NCBI RefSeq assembly: GCF_040096225.1
Contig: NZ_JBBMFC010000010.1
Location: forward strand, 1 to 64,000
From: Hominiventricola aquisgranensis
Lineage (GTDB): Bacteria; Bacillota; Clostridia; Lachnospirales; Lachnospiraceae
Reading direction: 5' to 3'
Length of the DNA: 64,000 nt
Numbering within the stretch: position 1 is the first letter of the stretch; each line of letters starts with the position of its first letter. A program made the translations under genes and the position numbers. Below, piece after piece: positions 1-8,231 of this stretch. The notes under the pieces were generated by a model, which was not told the DNA's origin, did no database searches, and saw nothing but the letters and a program-made list of their open reading frames with translations.

Positions 1-543
1 TTCTTCATCCTCCGTGGGCTCCTTGGCATTATCCACATTGATGCCGTCTGAGTCTGTGACGGACAATACTTTGACAAAACGCAGTTCCGGTACTTCGGCC
101 GCCGTATCAAGAAAGTGGTAAATACGGATGATGTCACCGGGCTGAAGCTTGTCAGAGAGGCCGGAAGCAAGTGTTTTAACGGTCAGCGAGATAGCGACCT
201 TACCGGAAGGGATGCTGTTGAGCGCCACATCGGACGAAACCGGTACAGAGCTGATCTTGCTGGTAAGGATATAGTCACCCACAGCCAAGTCGGCGGTAGC
301 GTAAAGACCATTTACATCGGAGAGCTGATGGGCGATGTTGGAGGGGAGGTTATAGCCGCCTACCTCAACCACCTCGGCATTTTCTGACGAGATTTGCTCG
401 CCTTTCAATACCGGCTGGGTGATACGGACGATTTCCTCTTTTCCATTGGTCTGACGGGCGATGGTTGGAAGTGCCACAAAGGCGATAACTGCCGCCAACA
501 GCAGAGAGAGGATCCCGAAGATGAATCGGTTATTCAGTTTCAT
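1..543 (-). CDS. cpaB: CpaB/RcpC-like SAF-domain pilus assembly protein (partial, C-terminus off window)
   Basis: Starting at the ATG at 543 and reading leftwards there is an open frame of 181 codons with no stop before the window edge. The product begins MKLNNRFIFGILSLLLAA, a basic N-terminus followed by one hydrophobic anchor. It continues with a SAF-type segment in which tracts such as PVLKGEQI and LAVGDYIL mark the two halves of the fold, then a segment with KLQPGDIIRIY. This layout is that of CpaB/RcpC, a periplasm- or wall-side component of Tad/Flp pilus assembly. It follows the prepilin peptidase gene after 12 bp and is therefore probably co-transcribed with it. In family members the SAF domain is thought to contact envelope polymer; nothing here tests that. 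Confidence 0.85.
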   Translation of the reverse strand, partial: MKLNNRFIFGILSLLLAAVIAFVALPTIARQTNGKEEIVRITQPVLKGEQISSENAEVVEVGGYNLPSNIAHQLSDVNGLYATADLAVGDYILTSKISSVPVSSDVALNSIPSGKVAISLTVKTLASGLSDKLQPGDIIRIYHFLDTAAEVPELRFVKVLSVTDSDGINVDNAKEPTEDEE

Positions 544-555
544 AAGCGTTGTCTC

Positions 556-1068
556 CTATCTTAAAAATAGTTGGGCCAGGGTCGCTGTACAGCAGCCACA
601 GGCGAGAAATGGCAGGAACGGGATAGCAAGGGGCTGCCCAGTTCGATAAAGCCGCCTGAGAAGAAAGATCACAGGCATTGCGGTAACAGCGGCAGTCAGA
701 AAGACCAGCGCCATGCCGGAAGGGCCATAGACCAGCCCTAATATCCCGCAGAACTTGATATCCCCGCCGCCCAGACCGGTGCCGTTTGTTGCCAGTGCAG
801 CTGCCAATGGAATACAAAAGCCGAGCAGGGCGCCTACCAGGGCATGGGTAGCGACCGGCCAGAGGAAGAGCGGCGGGAGCCCATGGTTTAACAGGAAATA
901 CCCCTGCAGGACCGGCGCCAGGGCAGCTAAGGGGATAAAAAAGACGAGTGCCCGGTCAGGCACCCGTCTGTAAAGCACATCGTAGACAGCAAAGCCGGCC
1001 ACCACAAAAAATATGGTAAGCAGGTAAGCTGTCCAGAGGTTATTCTCGATTGGTATACCAGTCATCAT
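556..1068 (-). CDS. Prepilin peptidase, A24 family (TadV/CpaA type)
   Basis: A protein of about 170 residues with several hydrophobic segments, matching the short, methylase-less A24 peptidases of Tad systems. The two catalytic aspartates of this aspartyl protease family can be assigned to YDVLYRRVPD near residue 30 and to the GxGD motif in GLGGGDIKFCG near residue 100. It would cleave the leader of Flp-type prepilins and TadE-like pseudopilins at the inner face of the membrane. The start is placed at the first of two adjacent ATGs (1068), preceded by AAGGGAG; an upstream in-frame ATG at 1098 has no good ribosome binding site. The start overlaps the end of the upstream gene by 29 bp, which suggests translational coupling. 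Confidence 0.85.
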   Translation of the reverse strand: MMTGIPIENNLWTAYLLTIFFVVAGFAVYDVLYRRVPDRALVFFIPLAALAPVLQGYFLLNHGLPPLFLWPVATHALVGALLGFCIPLAAALATNGTGLGGGDIKFCGILGLVYGPSGMALVFLTAAVTAMPVIFLLRRLYRTGQPLAIPFLPFLACGCCTATLAQLFLR

Positions 1069-2737
1069 AAAGGCTCCCTTGGATCGAAACATAGTCATTT
1101 AGGTTGATGGATAACATGCCGTCAGGAGTCCAGGTATCCCACACCTGTGTATAGATGGTGTAGTCGGTGGCATCTGGGAACCACAGCGGTGTGAAATGCA
1201 CTGTCCGGTCATAGGTGGAAAACTCGTTGGGCTTGAAGATGAATTTTGCACTTTGGCCGCCGGAACGCTGCAGAAGCCGCAGATAGGTCTGATACTGGAA
1301 CTCAGGAAATACGGAAAAAGCAGTTTGGGGATAAGTAATGTGGCTGGTCGGGGCATCTGTGGACAGCGTTGCCCGCACTTCGGTTTTAACGCCGTACCCG
1401 CTTTTCATCGTCTTGCCGGATGCTGTGGGTACAATATCATCTGGCATTAGGGACATCTCGCCGCTGATGGAAGCGGAGTAGCCCGTATATTCGTATTCCC
1501 AATATCCTTCATCCACCCAGTGCCCGCCATCTTCACCGTGGTCGCACCATACCCATACAGGCACCCAGTAGCAGCTCCAGACGCCCCAGTTGGCAGTGAG
1601 CTTCTGCGTTTCACTGGGTAGGGGCGGCACAGAGTAGCCGGGATTCGTGTCGGTTGCCACAGGGTCAGGTGGAATGTGCTCATTCAGATCCACGATTTTT
1701 GCGACAAAGGTATCCTGAGCGGTATAGGCACCGCTGACAGATACTGTAATGGTCACGGTTTGTGGGGTGGAGGGGGTATGCCATTTGACCCAGACTACCT
1801 GACTGTCACCGGCTGGGATCACTATATCATTGACCCGGTAGGTGGTGCCGAGAATATGGAAGGTAACCGATGCCGGATTATCCGGCGTCAGATCCTGATC
1901 TGTCCGCAGTGTGACGGCGGTGATCACATCCGTATCTACTCGGTATTCGACATCAGGGGCCTCAATTTCTCCTTCCGGCGGAGCTTCATCAAACCAGACG
2001 ATACCAACGCCAAGGGTGCTGATGATGTCGGAATTGTTCTGCTTTCCAGTGGTGCTGCCTGTCCAGGCGGAGATGCCAAGGTCGCTGAATTCCAGGAACA
2101 TTGACAGCGGCAGATTTTTATGGGTAAGCGAGGTCATGGTTTTCCGCAGATTGCCGCCGGACATCTGATCATACAGGCCGGCGGCAGTAGCTGTCATACA
2201 GTAATACTGGCCGTTGTGCGTGAAATAGGCAATGGGCTCGATCAGCAGCTTGTACTCGCCGGCAATCATCCGCTCATAATCGACTCCGGCTGCCTGAGCG
2301 ACCATCATGCACGCATATTCAGAACAGAAATACCGTTTGATGGCTTCGATGTTGCTCTGCCCCTTGCTGCTGACGATTGTGGGCATAGATTGCGTAGGTC
2401 TAATGCAGGAATAGGCAACGCCGGACTGGAGGGAGAGGCCGGCGCCGCCCAGGTATTGCAGTTTGTTGACTTTCCCAAAATGGAGAAGACTGGTCTTCTG
2501 CGTCCGGTTTGAAAAGTCCAGCGGAGAAGATACGGCAGTTCCGCTGGATGCGTCAACAACAGTAATGCGGACGCCATCGTTGCCTGAGTTCCAGAAGTTG
2601 CTGCTTGTGCCATGACCCATGCTGCCACCGCCGCCATCTATGTTTCCATTTCCGCCCGTTGCAAAGGCAGAGGAGGGGAATAGACAGAAAACAAGGGTAA
2701 AGCAGCATAGGAAGGCGAGAAGTCGTTTCAAATACAT
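1040..2737 (-). CDS. Large secreted protein of the pilus block, family not recognised
   Basis: 565 residues from the ATG at 2737, which follows an AAGGAATGGAGCG ribosome binding site; an upstream in-frame start would add residues that look non-coding. The N-terminus is a classical signal peptide with likely cleavage after SSAFA. A Gly/Ser/Asn-rich segment follows. Residues of about 270-370 resemble an Ig-like/CARDB-type beta domain (my fold guess). Near residues 390-425 is an unusual Trp/Tyr/His cluster (WCDHGEDGGHW). There is no C-terminal membrane anchor or LPXTG. Its place between the membrane protein at 2818 and the prepilin peptidase suggests a surface or pilus-associated role. I do not recognise a named family. 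Confidence 0.7.
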   Translation of the reverse strand: MYLKRLLAFLCCFTLVFCLFPSSAFATGGNGNIDGGGGSMGHGTSSNFWNSGNDGVRITVVDASSGTAVSSPLDFSNRTQKTSLLHFGKVNKLQYLGGAGLSLQSGVAYSCIRPTQSMPTIVSSKGQSNIEAIKRYFCSEYACMMVAQAAGVDYERMIAGEYKLLIEPIAYFTHNGQYYCMTATAAGLYDQMSGGNLRKTMTSLTHKNLPLSMFLEFSDLGISAWTGSTTGKQNNSDIISTLGVGIVWFDEAPPEGEIEAPDVEYRVDTDVITAVTLRTDQDLTPDNPASVTFHILGTTYRVNDIVIPAGDSQVVWVKWHTPSTPQTVTITVSVSGAYTAQDTFVAKIVDLNEHIPPDPVATDTNPGYSVPPLPSETQKLTANWGVWSCYWVPVWVWCDHGEDGGHWVDEGYWEYEYTGYSASISGEMSLMPDDIVPTASGKTMKSGYGVKTEVRATLSTDAPTSHITYPQTAFSVFPEFQYQTYLRLLQRSGGQSAKFIFKPNEFSTYDRTVHFTPLWFPDATDYTIYTQVWDTWTPDGMLSINLNDYVSIQGSLYDDWYTNRE

Positions 2738-2817
2738 CACGCTCCATTCCTTTTGAAAATAGGAAGGCCGCCACAATCCTGTGACGGCCAAGTAGTGCCA
2801 TATTCAGTTGTAGTAAA

Positions 2818-3387
2818 TCAGCCCATATTGCCGACCTGTTTGTTCAGATCTCCATCGCTGTCACCGGTGGACTGCTGTACATTGCCGGGAACAACCCAGC
2901 CAAACACCGGATCATATACAGCTCCATTTCCGTTGCTGGAGCCTGGAACCGGCTCATTGCTGGGCGGCGCTTGCTCGGCGGGCGGGGCAGTAACCTCCGG
3001 AACTGACGGGTCGGGATTGACGGTATGCTCCTGACCAGGATCTTTGATTTCGGTCTTACCTTCCGGCACCGGAGGAGGCGTTTCTTCAAGCTTTTCAGTA
3101 TCGGTGAAGTCGATCACAACCTCATCCTCCGTTTGGGAGGTTACTTTGGGATATTCTTCTTCGGCATCTGTGGACTGGCCGGGGGCATAAGCATCTGCTC
3201 CATTATCACCATCTGTCTGTGTGCCGCCATCTGACCAATCGCCGGTGACGCTGCTGGGTGGGGATTCATCCGGCCTAAAATCTCCGGTACGGTCGCGGCT
3301 TACGAACCAGCAGACACCCAGAATAGTGACGCAGAGGAGAGCCAGCGAGGAAACAATAAAGCCTTTGGATTGGAAAAACTTCTTCAT
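2818..3387 (-). CDS. Single-pass membrane protein with acidic, Pro-rich exterior (DUF6550-like)
   Basis: 189 residues with one N-terminal transmembrane helix (about residues 11-29), then a long low-complexity region rich in Asp, Glu, Pro, Ser and Thr and a short C-terminal tract containing DPVFGWVVPG. The architecture resembles the DUF6550 proteins found in Clostridia conjugative elements; that family name is from memory. The start is supported by an AAAGGAG sequence about 13 bases upstream. It lies between the TadE-like genes and the large secreted protein on the same strand, so it probably belongs to the same operon. An extracellular spacer or wall-spanning role is inference. Confidence 0.65.
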   Translation of the reverse strand: MKKFFQSKGFIVSSLALLCVTILGVCWFVSRDRTGDFRPDESPPSSVTGDWSDGGTQTDGDNGADAYAPGQSTDAEEEYPKVTSQTEDEVVIDFTDTEKLEETPPPVPEGKTEIKDPGQEHTVNPDPSVPEVTAPPAEQAPPSNEPVPGSSNGNGAVYDPVFGWVVPGNVQQSTGDSDGDLNKQVGNMG

Positions 3388-3461
3388 ATTTTACATACAC
3401 TCCTTTTTTGCTGTTATATAAAGCCTATACGGTAGAATGTGCCGGGCTTTCAACAGTAGGG

Positions 3462-3962
3462 TTAGAATTTTGTGTTGTGGTAGCCTGTCAGCTCCACCCG
3501 TTGGGTGATAGCCGGATAACTGTGGCCGAACATCCGCACATAGAACTCCACGTCACAGTAAAAGATGTACTCAACCCGTCCATCCTCTACATTGAACTCC
3601 AGGCTGATGTCGGAAACCTTGTAATCCTCCGTTGAAAGCGGAATCTTGGAGTCCAGGCCACCTGCCACTGTAGCCTCCAGCATGTCGGTATAGTCACTGC
3701 TGGAGTAAAGGGTATTTAGGTACTCTTCAAAGTTAGTTTCACGCTGGGAACGGTAGGTATCTGCATAAATCGTGCCGCTAAGGTTATTTAACTCCATTTT
3801 AGCGCCGTTGCGGATGTTGATGCAGGTGATCCGGATGGAAGCGTACAGGAGCAGGAAGGAAATCAGCATCATGATGCCTACCACAAAAAAGCAGGCGAAA
3901 AAGGTGATCTCGCCCCGTTCGTTTCGCAGCAGCTGTTTCAGCTGCAGGAATATACGTTTCAT
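3462..3962 (-). CDS. TadE-like pseudopilin-type membrane protein
   Basis: 166 residues starting MKRIFLQLKQLLRNERGE, followed by one long hydrophobic helix (residues about 20-45) and a hydrophilic C-terminal domain. The short basic N-terminus ending in NERGE just before the hydrophobic segment is typical of TadE/TadG-like minor pilins. In these the peptide bond after the Gly of a G-E pair is a candidate cleavage site for the prepilin peptidase at 556-1068. A GAGGTGA ribosome binding site precedes the ATG. It lies 8 bp after a second protein with the same NERGE signature, and the two are probably paired paralogues. Confidence 0.75.
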   Translation of the reverse strand: MKRIFLQLKQLLRNERGEITFFACFFVVGIMMLISFLLLYASIRITCINIRNGAKMELNNLSGTIYADTYRSQRETNFEEYLNTLYSSSDYTDMLEATVAGGLDSKIPLSTEDYKVSDISLEFNVEDGRVEYIFYCDVEFYVRMFGHSYPAITQRVELTGYHNTKF

Positions 3963-3970
3963 AGGTCACC

Positions 3971-4432
3971 TCACTTCCAGTAGTGCTCACTGACGCCGCT
4001 GCCGCGGGCAACAACTGTGATGTTTACCAGGTCAAAATTCCAGAACCCGCCCAGTTTAGCATCTCCCTCGATAGTAATGAAGAAGGGGGTGCCCAACTGG
4101 ATGGCATTTGTCATACCGGATGGCCTGGGTGATGTGTAGGTAGCGTCAATGGAGTAGGAAATATTTTCGGCTCCTTCGATCTGAGAACTCAAAAATTCAA
4201 ACAGCTCATCGGTCTCGCCGTTGACGCCGCCGGAAAGCTGGATCTGTTTGACCATCTGATCGGCGGCATGGTCAAGTTCCTGCTTGGTGGAAATGATGCT
4301 GAACAGGTCAATAATGAAGGCCAGCAGCAGGACAGCGATGAAGATGAAGACCACCGTACTGAAATAGTTGGCCTCGCCCCGCTCGTTGTTCAGCACCTTC
4401 CGGGCTTTTTGAAAGAGAATAGAAACCACCAC
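3971..4432 (-). CDS. TadE-like / DUF4320 membrane protein, first gene of the pilus block
   Basis: About 153 residues. The N-terminal part (KARKVLNNERGEANYFSTV) aligns by eye with the next gene's QLKQLLRNERGEITFF, so both look like TadE-type pseudopilins; this one most resembles DUF4320 of Clostridia conjugative elements. No ATG lies in the right place. Candidates are GTG at 4432 or 4429, or a rare ATT at 4420 that is best spaced from an AAAGGTGG Shine-Dalgarno. An upstream in-frame ATG at 4567 would force translation through a strong intrinsic terminator and is rejected. Transcription probably begins at the conserved element at 4479-4567. Confidence 0.7.
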   Translation of the reverse strand: MVVSILFQKARKVLNNERGEANYFSTVVFIFIAVLLLAFIIDLFSIISTKQELDHAADQMVKQIQLSGGVNGETDELFEFLSSQIEGAENISYSIDATYTSPRPSGMTNAIQLGTPFFITIEGDAKLGGFWNFDLVNITVVARGSGVSEHYWK

Positions 4433-4440
4433 CTTTACTG

Positions 4441-4475
4441 AAATTGAAAACAGCCGCTCCAAACCGGAGCGGCTG
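4441..4475 (-). terminator. Intrinsic terminator / possible attenuator before the TadE-like operon
   Basis: On the minus strand, CAGCCGCTCC and GGAGCGGCTG form a perfect 10-bp stem with a 5-base loop, followed at once by TTTTCAATTT. It ends transcription from the RloB-like gene. It also lies between the conserved promoter-like element (4479-4567) and the first pilus gene at 4432, so it may attenuate that operon. Confidence 0.8.
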
Positions 4476-4478
4476 CTA

Positions 4479-4567
4479 TGCAAAGTTTTGACTGTACCAA
4501 GTATAACAGATATGGATTTACGGCGAAAGGGCAGGACTGTGCCAATGTAGAGACAATTTTGTGCCAA
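4479..4567 (-). promoter_or_regulatory. Conserved regulatory element, copy A (paired TTGGCA repeats)
   Basis: Minus-strand sequence: two TTGGCACA repeats at 4560-4567 and 4538-4545 (22 bp apart), then CTGCCCTTTC, GTAAAT (4516-4521), a TATACT-like -10 within 4500-4508 and CAAAACTTTGCA. The same order of blocks occurs at 19,619-19,704 ahead of the T4SS block. The hexamer 17 bp upstream of the -10 is poor, so an activator bound at the TTGGCA repeats is plausible. Homology of the two copies is seen directly; promoter function is inferred. Confidence 0.6.
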
Positions 4568-4585
4568 CCATGTTTCTTTGCAACA

Positions 4586-5233
4586 TTACAGCAGTGATTC
4601 CACCAGCTGATAGATGTCGGTAAATGGATTGACAGCAATTCCAAACGGTTTGCTGCTGTCATTTTGAAGATGGTATTGCTCTACACGTTTGGCGTTCTGA
4701 ATCGCAATGGCTGTATGCTCTGCTAACTGGTTATATACATCGCCAGCTTTCTCATAATCAGGGAGATAAGTGGTCAATGCGTTTTTCACTGCGGGGTAGT
4801 CTTTGAAAAATTTGGTGGTGTACTGGAAATGCAACAGATACCAAAATTCAAAGCAGGGATTGGAGAGTGCAATCTGAATCCCCTTCGCATCTGCCATTTT
4901 CCTTGCCTTGGAGAGCAGACTGTCCTTTGCAGTGATGGGGTCAGGGTTGTTGTAGTTCACATCTCCATCTGCAACTACCCATACAGAGTCTCCCTCTGAT
5001 ACGGAAATCTGATTTTTGTTCTGATATTCCACGGCTTTCCGGATCAGGCTGAGATAATCTGTTTCACCTCCGCTGGTGCGGCTGCCGACCACACGAATAT
5101 CAATGTTTGTCTGACGGTTGCGGTAGTGTTCAAAATACTTAGGCTCAGTTTGAGAACCCTCCGTTACAATCAGAATGACAGGCTTTATTTTTCTGCGTCG
5201 CTGTCCACGCTTTTCAATTTTTCCACGTGCCAT
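4586..5233 (-). CDS. RloB/AbiLii-like protein, second gene of a defence pair
   Basis: 215 residues from the ATG at 5233, which has GGAGGG upstream; the stop of the preceding ATPase gene ends one base before it, so the two are translationally coupled. The N-terminal KPVILIVTEGSQTEPKYFEHY is the hallmark start of RloB (PF13707), a TOPRIM-related fold whose conserved E and later acidic residues (VVADGDVNYN near residue 90) would bind metal. An NPCFEFWYLLHF motif also fits RloB. With an AAA ATPase partner, the arrangement is that of lactococcal AbiL (AbiLi+AbiLii) and resembles PARIS (AriA+AriB). A nuclease or effector role is inferred from those systems. A terminator follows at 4441-4475. Confidence 0.8.
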   Translation of the reverse strand: MARGKIEKRGQRRRKIKPVILIVTEGSQTEPKYFEHYRNRQTNIDIRVVGSRTSGGETDYLSLIRKAVEYQNKNQISVSEGDSVWVVADGDVNYNNPDPITAKDSLLSKARKMADAKGIQIALSNPCFEFWYLLHFQYTTKFFKDYPAVKNALTTYLPDYEKAGDVYNQLAEHTAIAIQNAKRVEQYHLQNDSSKPFGIAVNPFTDIYQLVESLL

Positions 5234-5234
5234 T

Positions 5235-6431
5235 TTACAGCCCTCCCTTGATAAAGGGGATTGCACCATAACGGCCAATCAGATAGCCTTTCTCCACCTT
5301 GGCATCCTTGCGGATGGAAAAATCGTAAAGGGAGAACAGATCGGTAGCCGCTGTTTGCTCGTCTTTTTCGGTAAACCAAATCTGATCTCTCCTCAGTACA
5401 TCCAGGTCAAGAAGATTGGTGTTGTGTGATGTGAAAATCAACTGGGCTCCATTTGGATTGAACTCCACGCTGTTAAAAAGCGAGACCAGATGCTTTGTCA
5501 GAAGAGGATGCAGATGAGCGTCCATCTCGTCAGCGACAAGAAGCGTTCCTTCATCCAGCACCTTTTTTACAACACCGATCAGTTTGAAATAACTGTTGGT
5601 GCCATCAGATTCCTCTGCCATGTTCAGCGCGTAGGAAGAAGTATTTCCCTCTGTATCCTGTACCGTGTGAATGGCCTCGATATTGGTAAAGATATCATTA
5701 CGCTGAGAAGGAGCGGGTTCTGTATCACGCATCTGAAGGGACTGTATGCCAAAATCTGCAACACGCAGCATAGAGGCGATCACATGCCGGTAGTCATCAT
5801 CTTTGAGTTGTTCTGCTTCAAGGCCGTAGGCGTCTGCAACAGAATTTTTCGTGATGATCTGGCAGGAAGCAAACCATTCCAGAACCGGAATCACTTTGGA
5901 ATAGCTCCAGTTTGATGCGACAGACAGATAGAGCTTGTTGGCCGAAGTGCGATCCTTGAGAGTATTTTGTTCATCGACATCAACGGTAAAGCGAAAATCT
6001 TTTGTGTCTTTTCGCTCAAAAATGAGTGCCTGCCTGCCATTGGGATAGTAATACAGATATTCTTCAATAACAGCTTTGTCTGTTACAGAAAAGCCATACG
6101 CATATCGGATGCCATTTGTGGTGAAGATGACCTCAAAGCTGCTGGGGCGAGAGGGTGTTTCCCGGTCAAACTTGAACGGCGAACGCTCAATGGTTTTGTG
6201 GAGCTGCTGGTTATGCGAAGTCAGCACATAATTTACCATGAACCAAAATGCATTCAAGACATTGGACTTTCCGGAAGCATTGGCACCGTAAATCACGGCA
6301 GACTTCAAATGCTTTTTGTTTCCGTCCACAATCAGGTGTTCCGGATGTTCGTTATCCTTACTGGCAAGCAGGGATAACACGACATTATCTTTGATAGAGA
6401 GAAAGTTCTCTACACTAAATTGAATCAGCAT
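5235..6431 (-). CDS. AbiLi/RloA-like AAA ATPase, first gene of a defence pair
   Basis: 398 residues. The start at 6431 (MLIQFSVENFLSIKD) has TAGGAGG upstream and gives the canonical N-terminus of AAA_15/AAA_21 OLD-type ATPases. Walker A is GANASGKSN near residue 50. The signature and Walker B region appears as LLVADEMDAHLHPLL near residue 300, followed by FTSHNTNLL, the switch region. Such ATPases pair with TOPRIM- or RloB-type effectors in phage-defence systems (AbiL, PARIS, Gabija-like). The cassette has its own promoter (6463-6491) and terminator and interrupts a transfer-gene array, as expected of cargo. Whether it acts against phages or against rival elements cannot be read from sequence. 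Confidence 0.8.
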   Translation of the reverse strand: MLIQFSVENFLSIKDNVVLSLLASKDNEHPEHLIVDGNKKHLKSAVIYGANASGKSNVLNAFWFMVNYVLTSHNQQLHKTIERSPFKFDRETPSRPSSFEVIFTTNGIRYAYGFSVTDKAVIEEYLYYYPNGRQALIFERKDTKDFRFTVDVDEQNTLKDRTSANKLYLSVASNWSYSKVIPVLEWFASCQIITKNSVADAYGLEAEQLKDDDYRHVIASMLRVADFGIQSLQMRDTEPAPSQRNDIFTNIEAIHTVQDTEGNTSSYALNMAEESDGTNSYFKLIGVVKKVLDEGTLLVADEMDAHLHPLLTKHLVSLFNSVEFNPNGAQLIFTSHNTNLLDLDVLRRDQIWFTEKDEQTAATDLFSLYDFSIRKDAKVEKGYLIGRYGAIPFIKGGL

Positions 6432-6700
6432 AAAACAACCTCCTAAATCCTTGCTATAATATATTATATCCGCATTTTTGTGAAAAATCAACGAAAATGA
6501 AAAATAAAAATCTATATAGAGGGTTTAAGAGGATGGTTGTGTGGAGAGGATATGTGGTTGTCAATCAAAAATGGCAACCACACATTAAATTACACATAAG
6601 TAATGTGCGGATGTCAAAAATTTAATATAAAGAAGGTGGTGAGCCAATGATAGAAGGCAGCCTGGGAAGCAGTTTATTTTGCTCCCCAGGCTACTTTCGC
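6432..6700. other. Intergenic region between the defence cassette and the S1-domain gene
   Basis: It holds the cassette promoter on the left and, on the right, an inverted repeat with arms AGCCTGGGAAGC (6659-6670) and GCTCCCCAGGCT (6681-6692) directly after the stop of the S1-domain gene. The stem could end the T4SS transcript, although no good U-run follows it on the minus strand. The AT-rich middle (about 6495-6640) shows no gene. Confidence 0.55.
6463..6491 (-). promoter_or_regulatory. Sigma-A type promoter of the AbiL/RloAB-like cassette
   Basis: On the minus strand TTGATT (6486-6491) and TATAAT (6463-6468) are separated by exactly 17 bp. The -10 ends about 30 bp upstream of the start codon at 6431, which is preceded by TAGGAGG. 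This near-consensus vegetative promoter implies constitutive expression. Confidence 0.8.
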
Positions 6701-8197
6701 TTACAGGTTCTGCCGGATGATCCGGGTGATAATACCTACGGCCACACCCCGCTCCATATCCAGACGGGTGACAGCAAAAGATACATCGTCCTTTTTGCCG
6801 GGCATCCGGTAGTCATAGCAGGAGTGGGCTACCGCATTGACGCCATTGGAGAGGCGCACATAGACAACGCCCTTGTGGACATCTGTGACACGGCCGGCAT
6901 ACTTGCCCTGGATACGGCACTTCTGCAGGTTGTCCCTGTCGGTGTTCTCGGAAATACTCTTGATGTCAGCCTTGATGCCCAAGTCCTCCAGACTGTTGCG
7001 CCGCACGCTGAGAATACGGACCAGAACCTCATCGCCTACGGAAAAACGCTCATGGGCGTCACCGATCCAGTCCCAGGCAAGGTCACGGGCAAGGATAGAG
7101 GTTTCAACGCCGAAAACTTCCACGCGCACAACCTTTTCGGCCACTGCAATCACACGCGCCTGGACGATGCGCCCCTCATAGACACGGTACATACCGGCAG
7201 CATCCGTATCCAGATAGAAAATCTGGCGTTTGCGCAGCATGGCCTCCTTTCGGCTGGCAACTACGCTGCGGGTCTTGGAGTCGATACCACGCACGATGAA
7301 GTCAATGTCAGCACCGAGCATGTTGCCAAGGATCTTATTTTGGCGCAGCATAAGGTCGGCGTATTCCTGACCGGAAGGGCTGCGGCCCAGATTGATCATC
7401 ATTTCCTTGATAGGGATAATAACACGGAATCCCTTGTAATCCACAACTGCCACCGTCTTGCGGTTGTCCAGCTGTTCAATGCCGCCCAGCTTGCCGGTGA
7501 TGATCTTGCGGGTGCGGTAGGCATTATGGATCTCATGCCAGATTACATCATCCCGGTCTTCGGCAGTCTCGACATCATCCCGGCTGCGGATGGTAAGGAC
7601 GGGGGCCTCGCCGCGCTGGGGGCGGGGCTGGCGCCGGGGAGGAGAAGGAGTGGGGGCAGGAGCGGCAGCTTCCTCCAAGGCAGAAACGTCAGGCTCCACA
7701 GCAGGTTCCTCCGCATCAGGGATAGTATCGGCTGTAGCCACCGGATCGGCAGCCTCGGCAGGGACTTCCTCTGTGACAATTTCTTCAGGAGCAGCAGCTT
7801 CTTTCTTCTTTCGGCTGGTACGCTTGGGCTTGGGAGGTGCAGGGGGTTCCTGCACAGCGTCGGCATTATCTTCGTAAACATCAGGCGGCTGCACATCAGA
7901 GTCTTCCGGCATATCAGTGGGAGCAGCGCTTTGATCGTCTGTTTCAGCAGGCGTATCCCCGAACATTTCCTCCTCGGTGAGTTCAGGAAGGGGATCTTCA
8001 GCCATATCTTCGGCAGAGGTGTCCTCCAGGGGCTGATCCATTTGCCCCAGCAGTTCGTTCAAATCCAGACCATCGCCAGCGTCAGCAGGAAGGGATTCAG
8101 GTTGAGCGGTATCGGCCGGCAGAGTTTCATCTTCCGACATAACGGTTTCGGTAACAGGAGTGTCCTGTTCCAGAAGTTCTTTTTTCTTGGTTGCCAT
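6701..8197 (-). CDS. S1-domain RNA-binding protein encoded in the T4SS operon
   Basis: 498 residues. The first 200 are acidic, Pro/Ala-rich and probably disordered, with a basic stretch (PKPKRTSRKKKE) in the middle. The C-terminal 290 residues hold two or three OB-fold S1-like repeats: the region with YRVYEGRIVQARVIAV ... FSVGDEVLVRIL, and the last repeat with YAGRVTDVHKGVVYVRL and VSFAVTRLD, are typical. S1 domains bind single-stranded RNA. No enzymatic domain is present. It follows the VirD4-like gene by about 34 bp. A link to antitermination in leaders with internal terminators (4.4 kb, 19.5 kb) is possible but speculative. Confidence 0.75.
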   Translation of the reverse strand: MATKKKELLEQDTPVTETVMSEDETLPADTAQPESLPADAGDGLDLNELLGQMDQPLEDTSAEDMAEDPLPELTEEEMFGDTPAETDDQSAAPTDMPEDSDVQPPDVYEDNADAVQEPPAPPKPKRTSRKKKEAAAPEEIVTEEVPAEAADPVATADTIPDAEEPAVEPDVSALEEAAAPAPTPSPPRRQPRPQRGEAPVLTIRSRDDVETAEDRDDVIWHEIHNAYRTRKIITGKLGGIEQLDNRKTVAVVDYKGFRVIIPIKEMMINLGRSPSGQEYADLMLRQNKILGNMLGADIDFIVRGIDSKTRSVVASRKEAMLRKRQIFYLDTDAAGMYRVYEGRIVQARVIAVAEKVVRVEVFGVETSILARDLAWDWIGDAHERFSVGDEVLVRILSVRRNSLEDLGIKADIKSISENTDRDNLQKCRIQGKYAGRVTDVHKGVVYVRLSNGVNAVAHSCYDYRMPGKKDDVSFAVTRLDMERGVAVGIITRIIRQNL

Positions 8198-8231
8198 AGA
8201 TTAAAACCTCCTATGAATTTGATAGTTTTGT

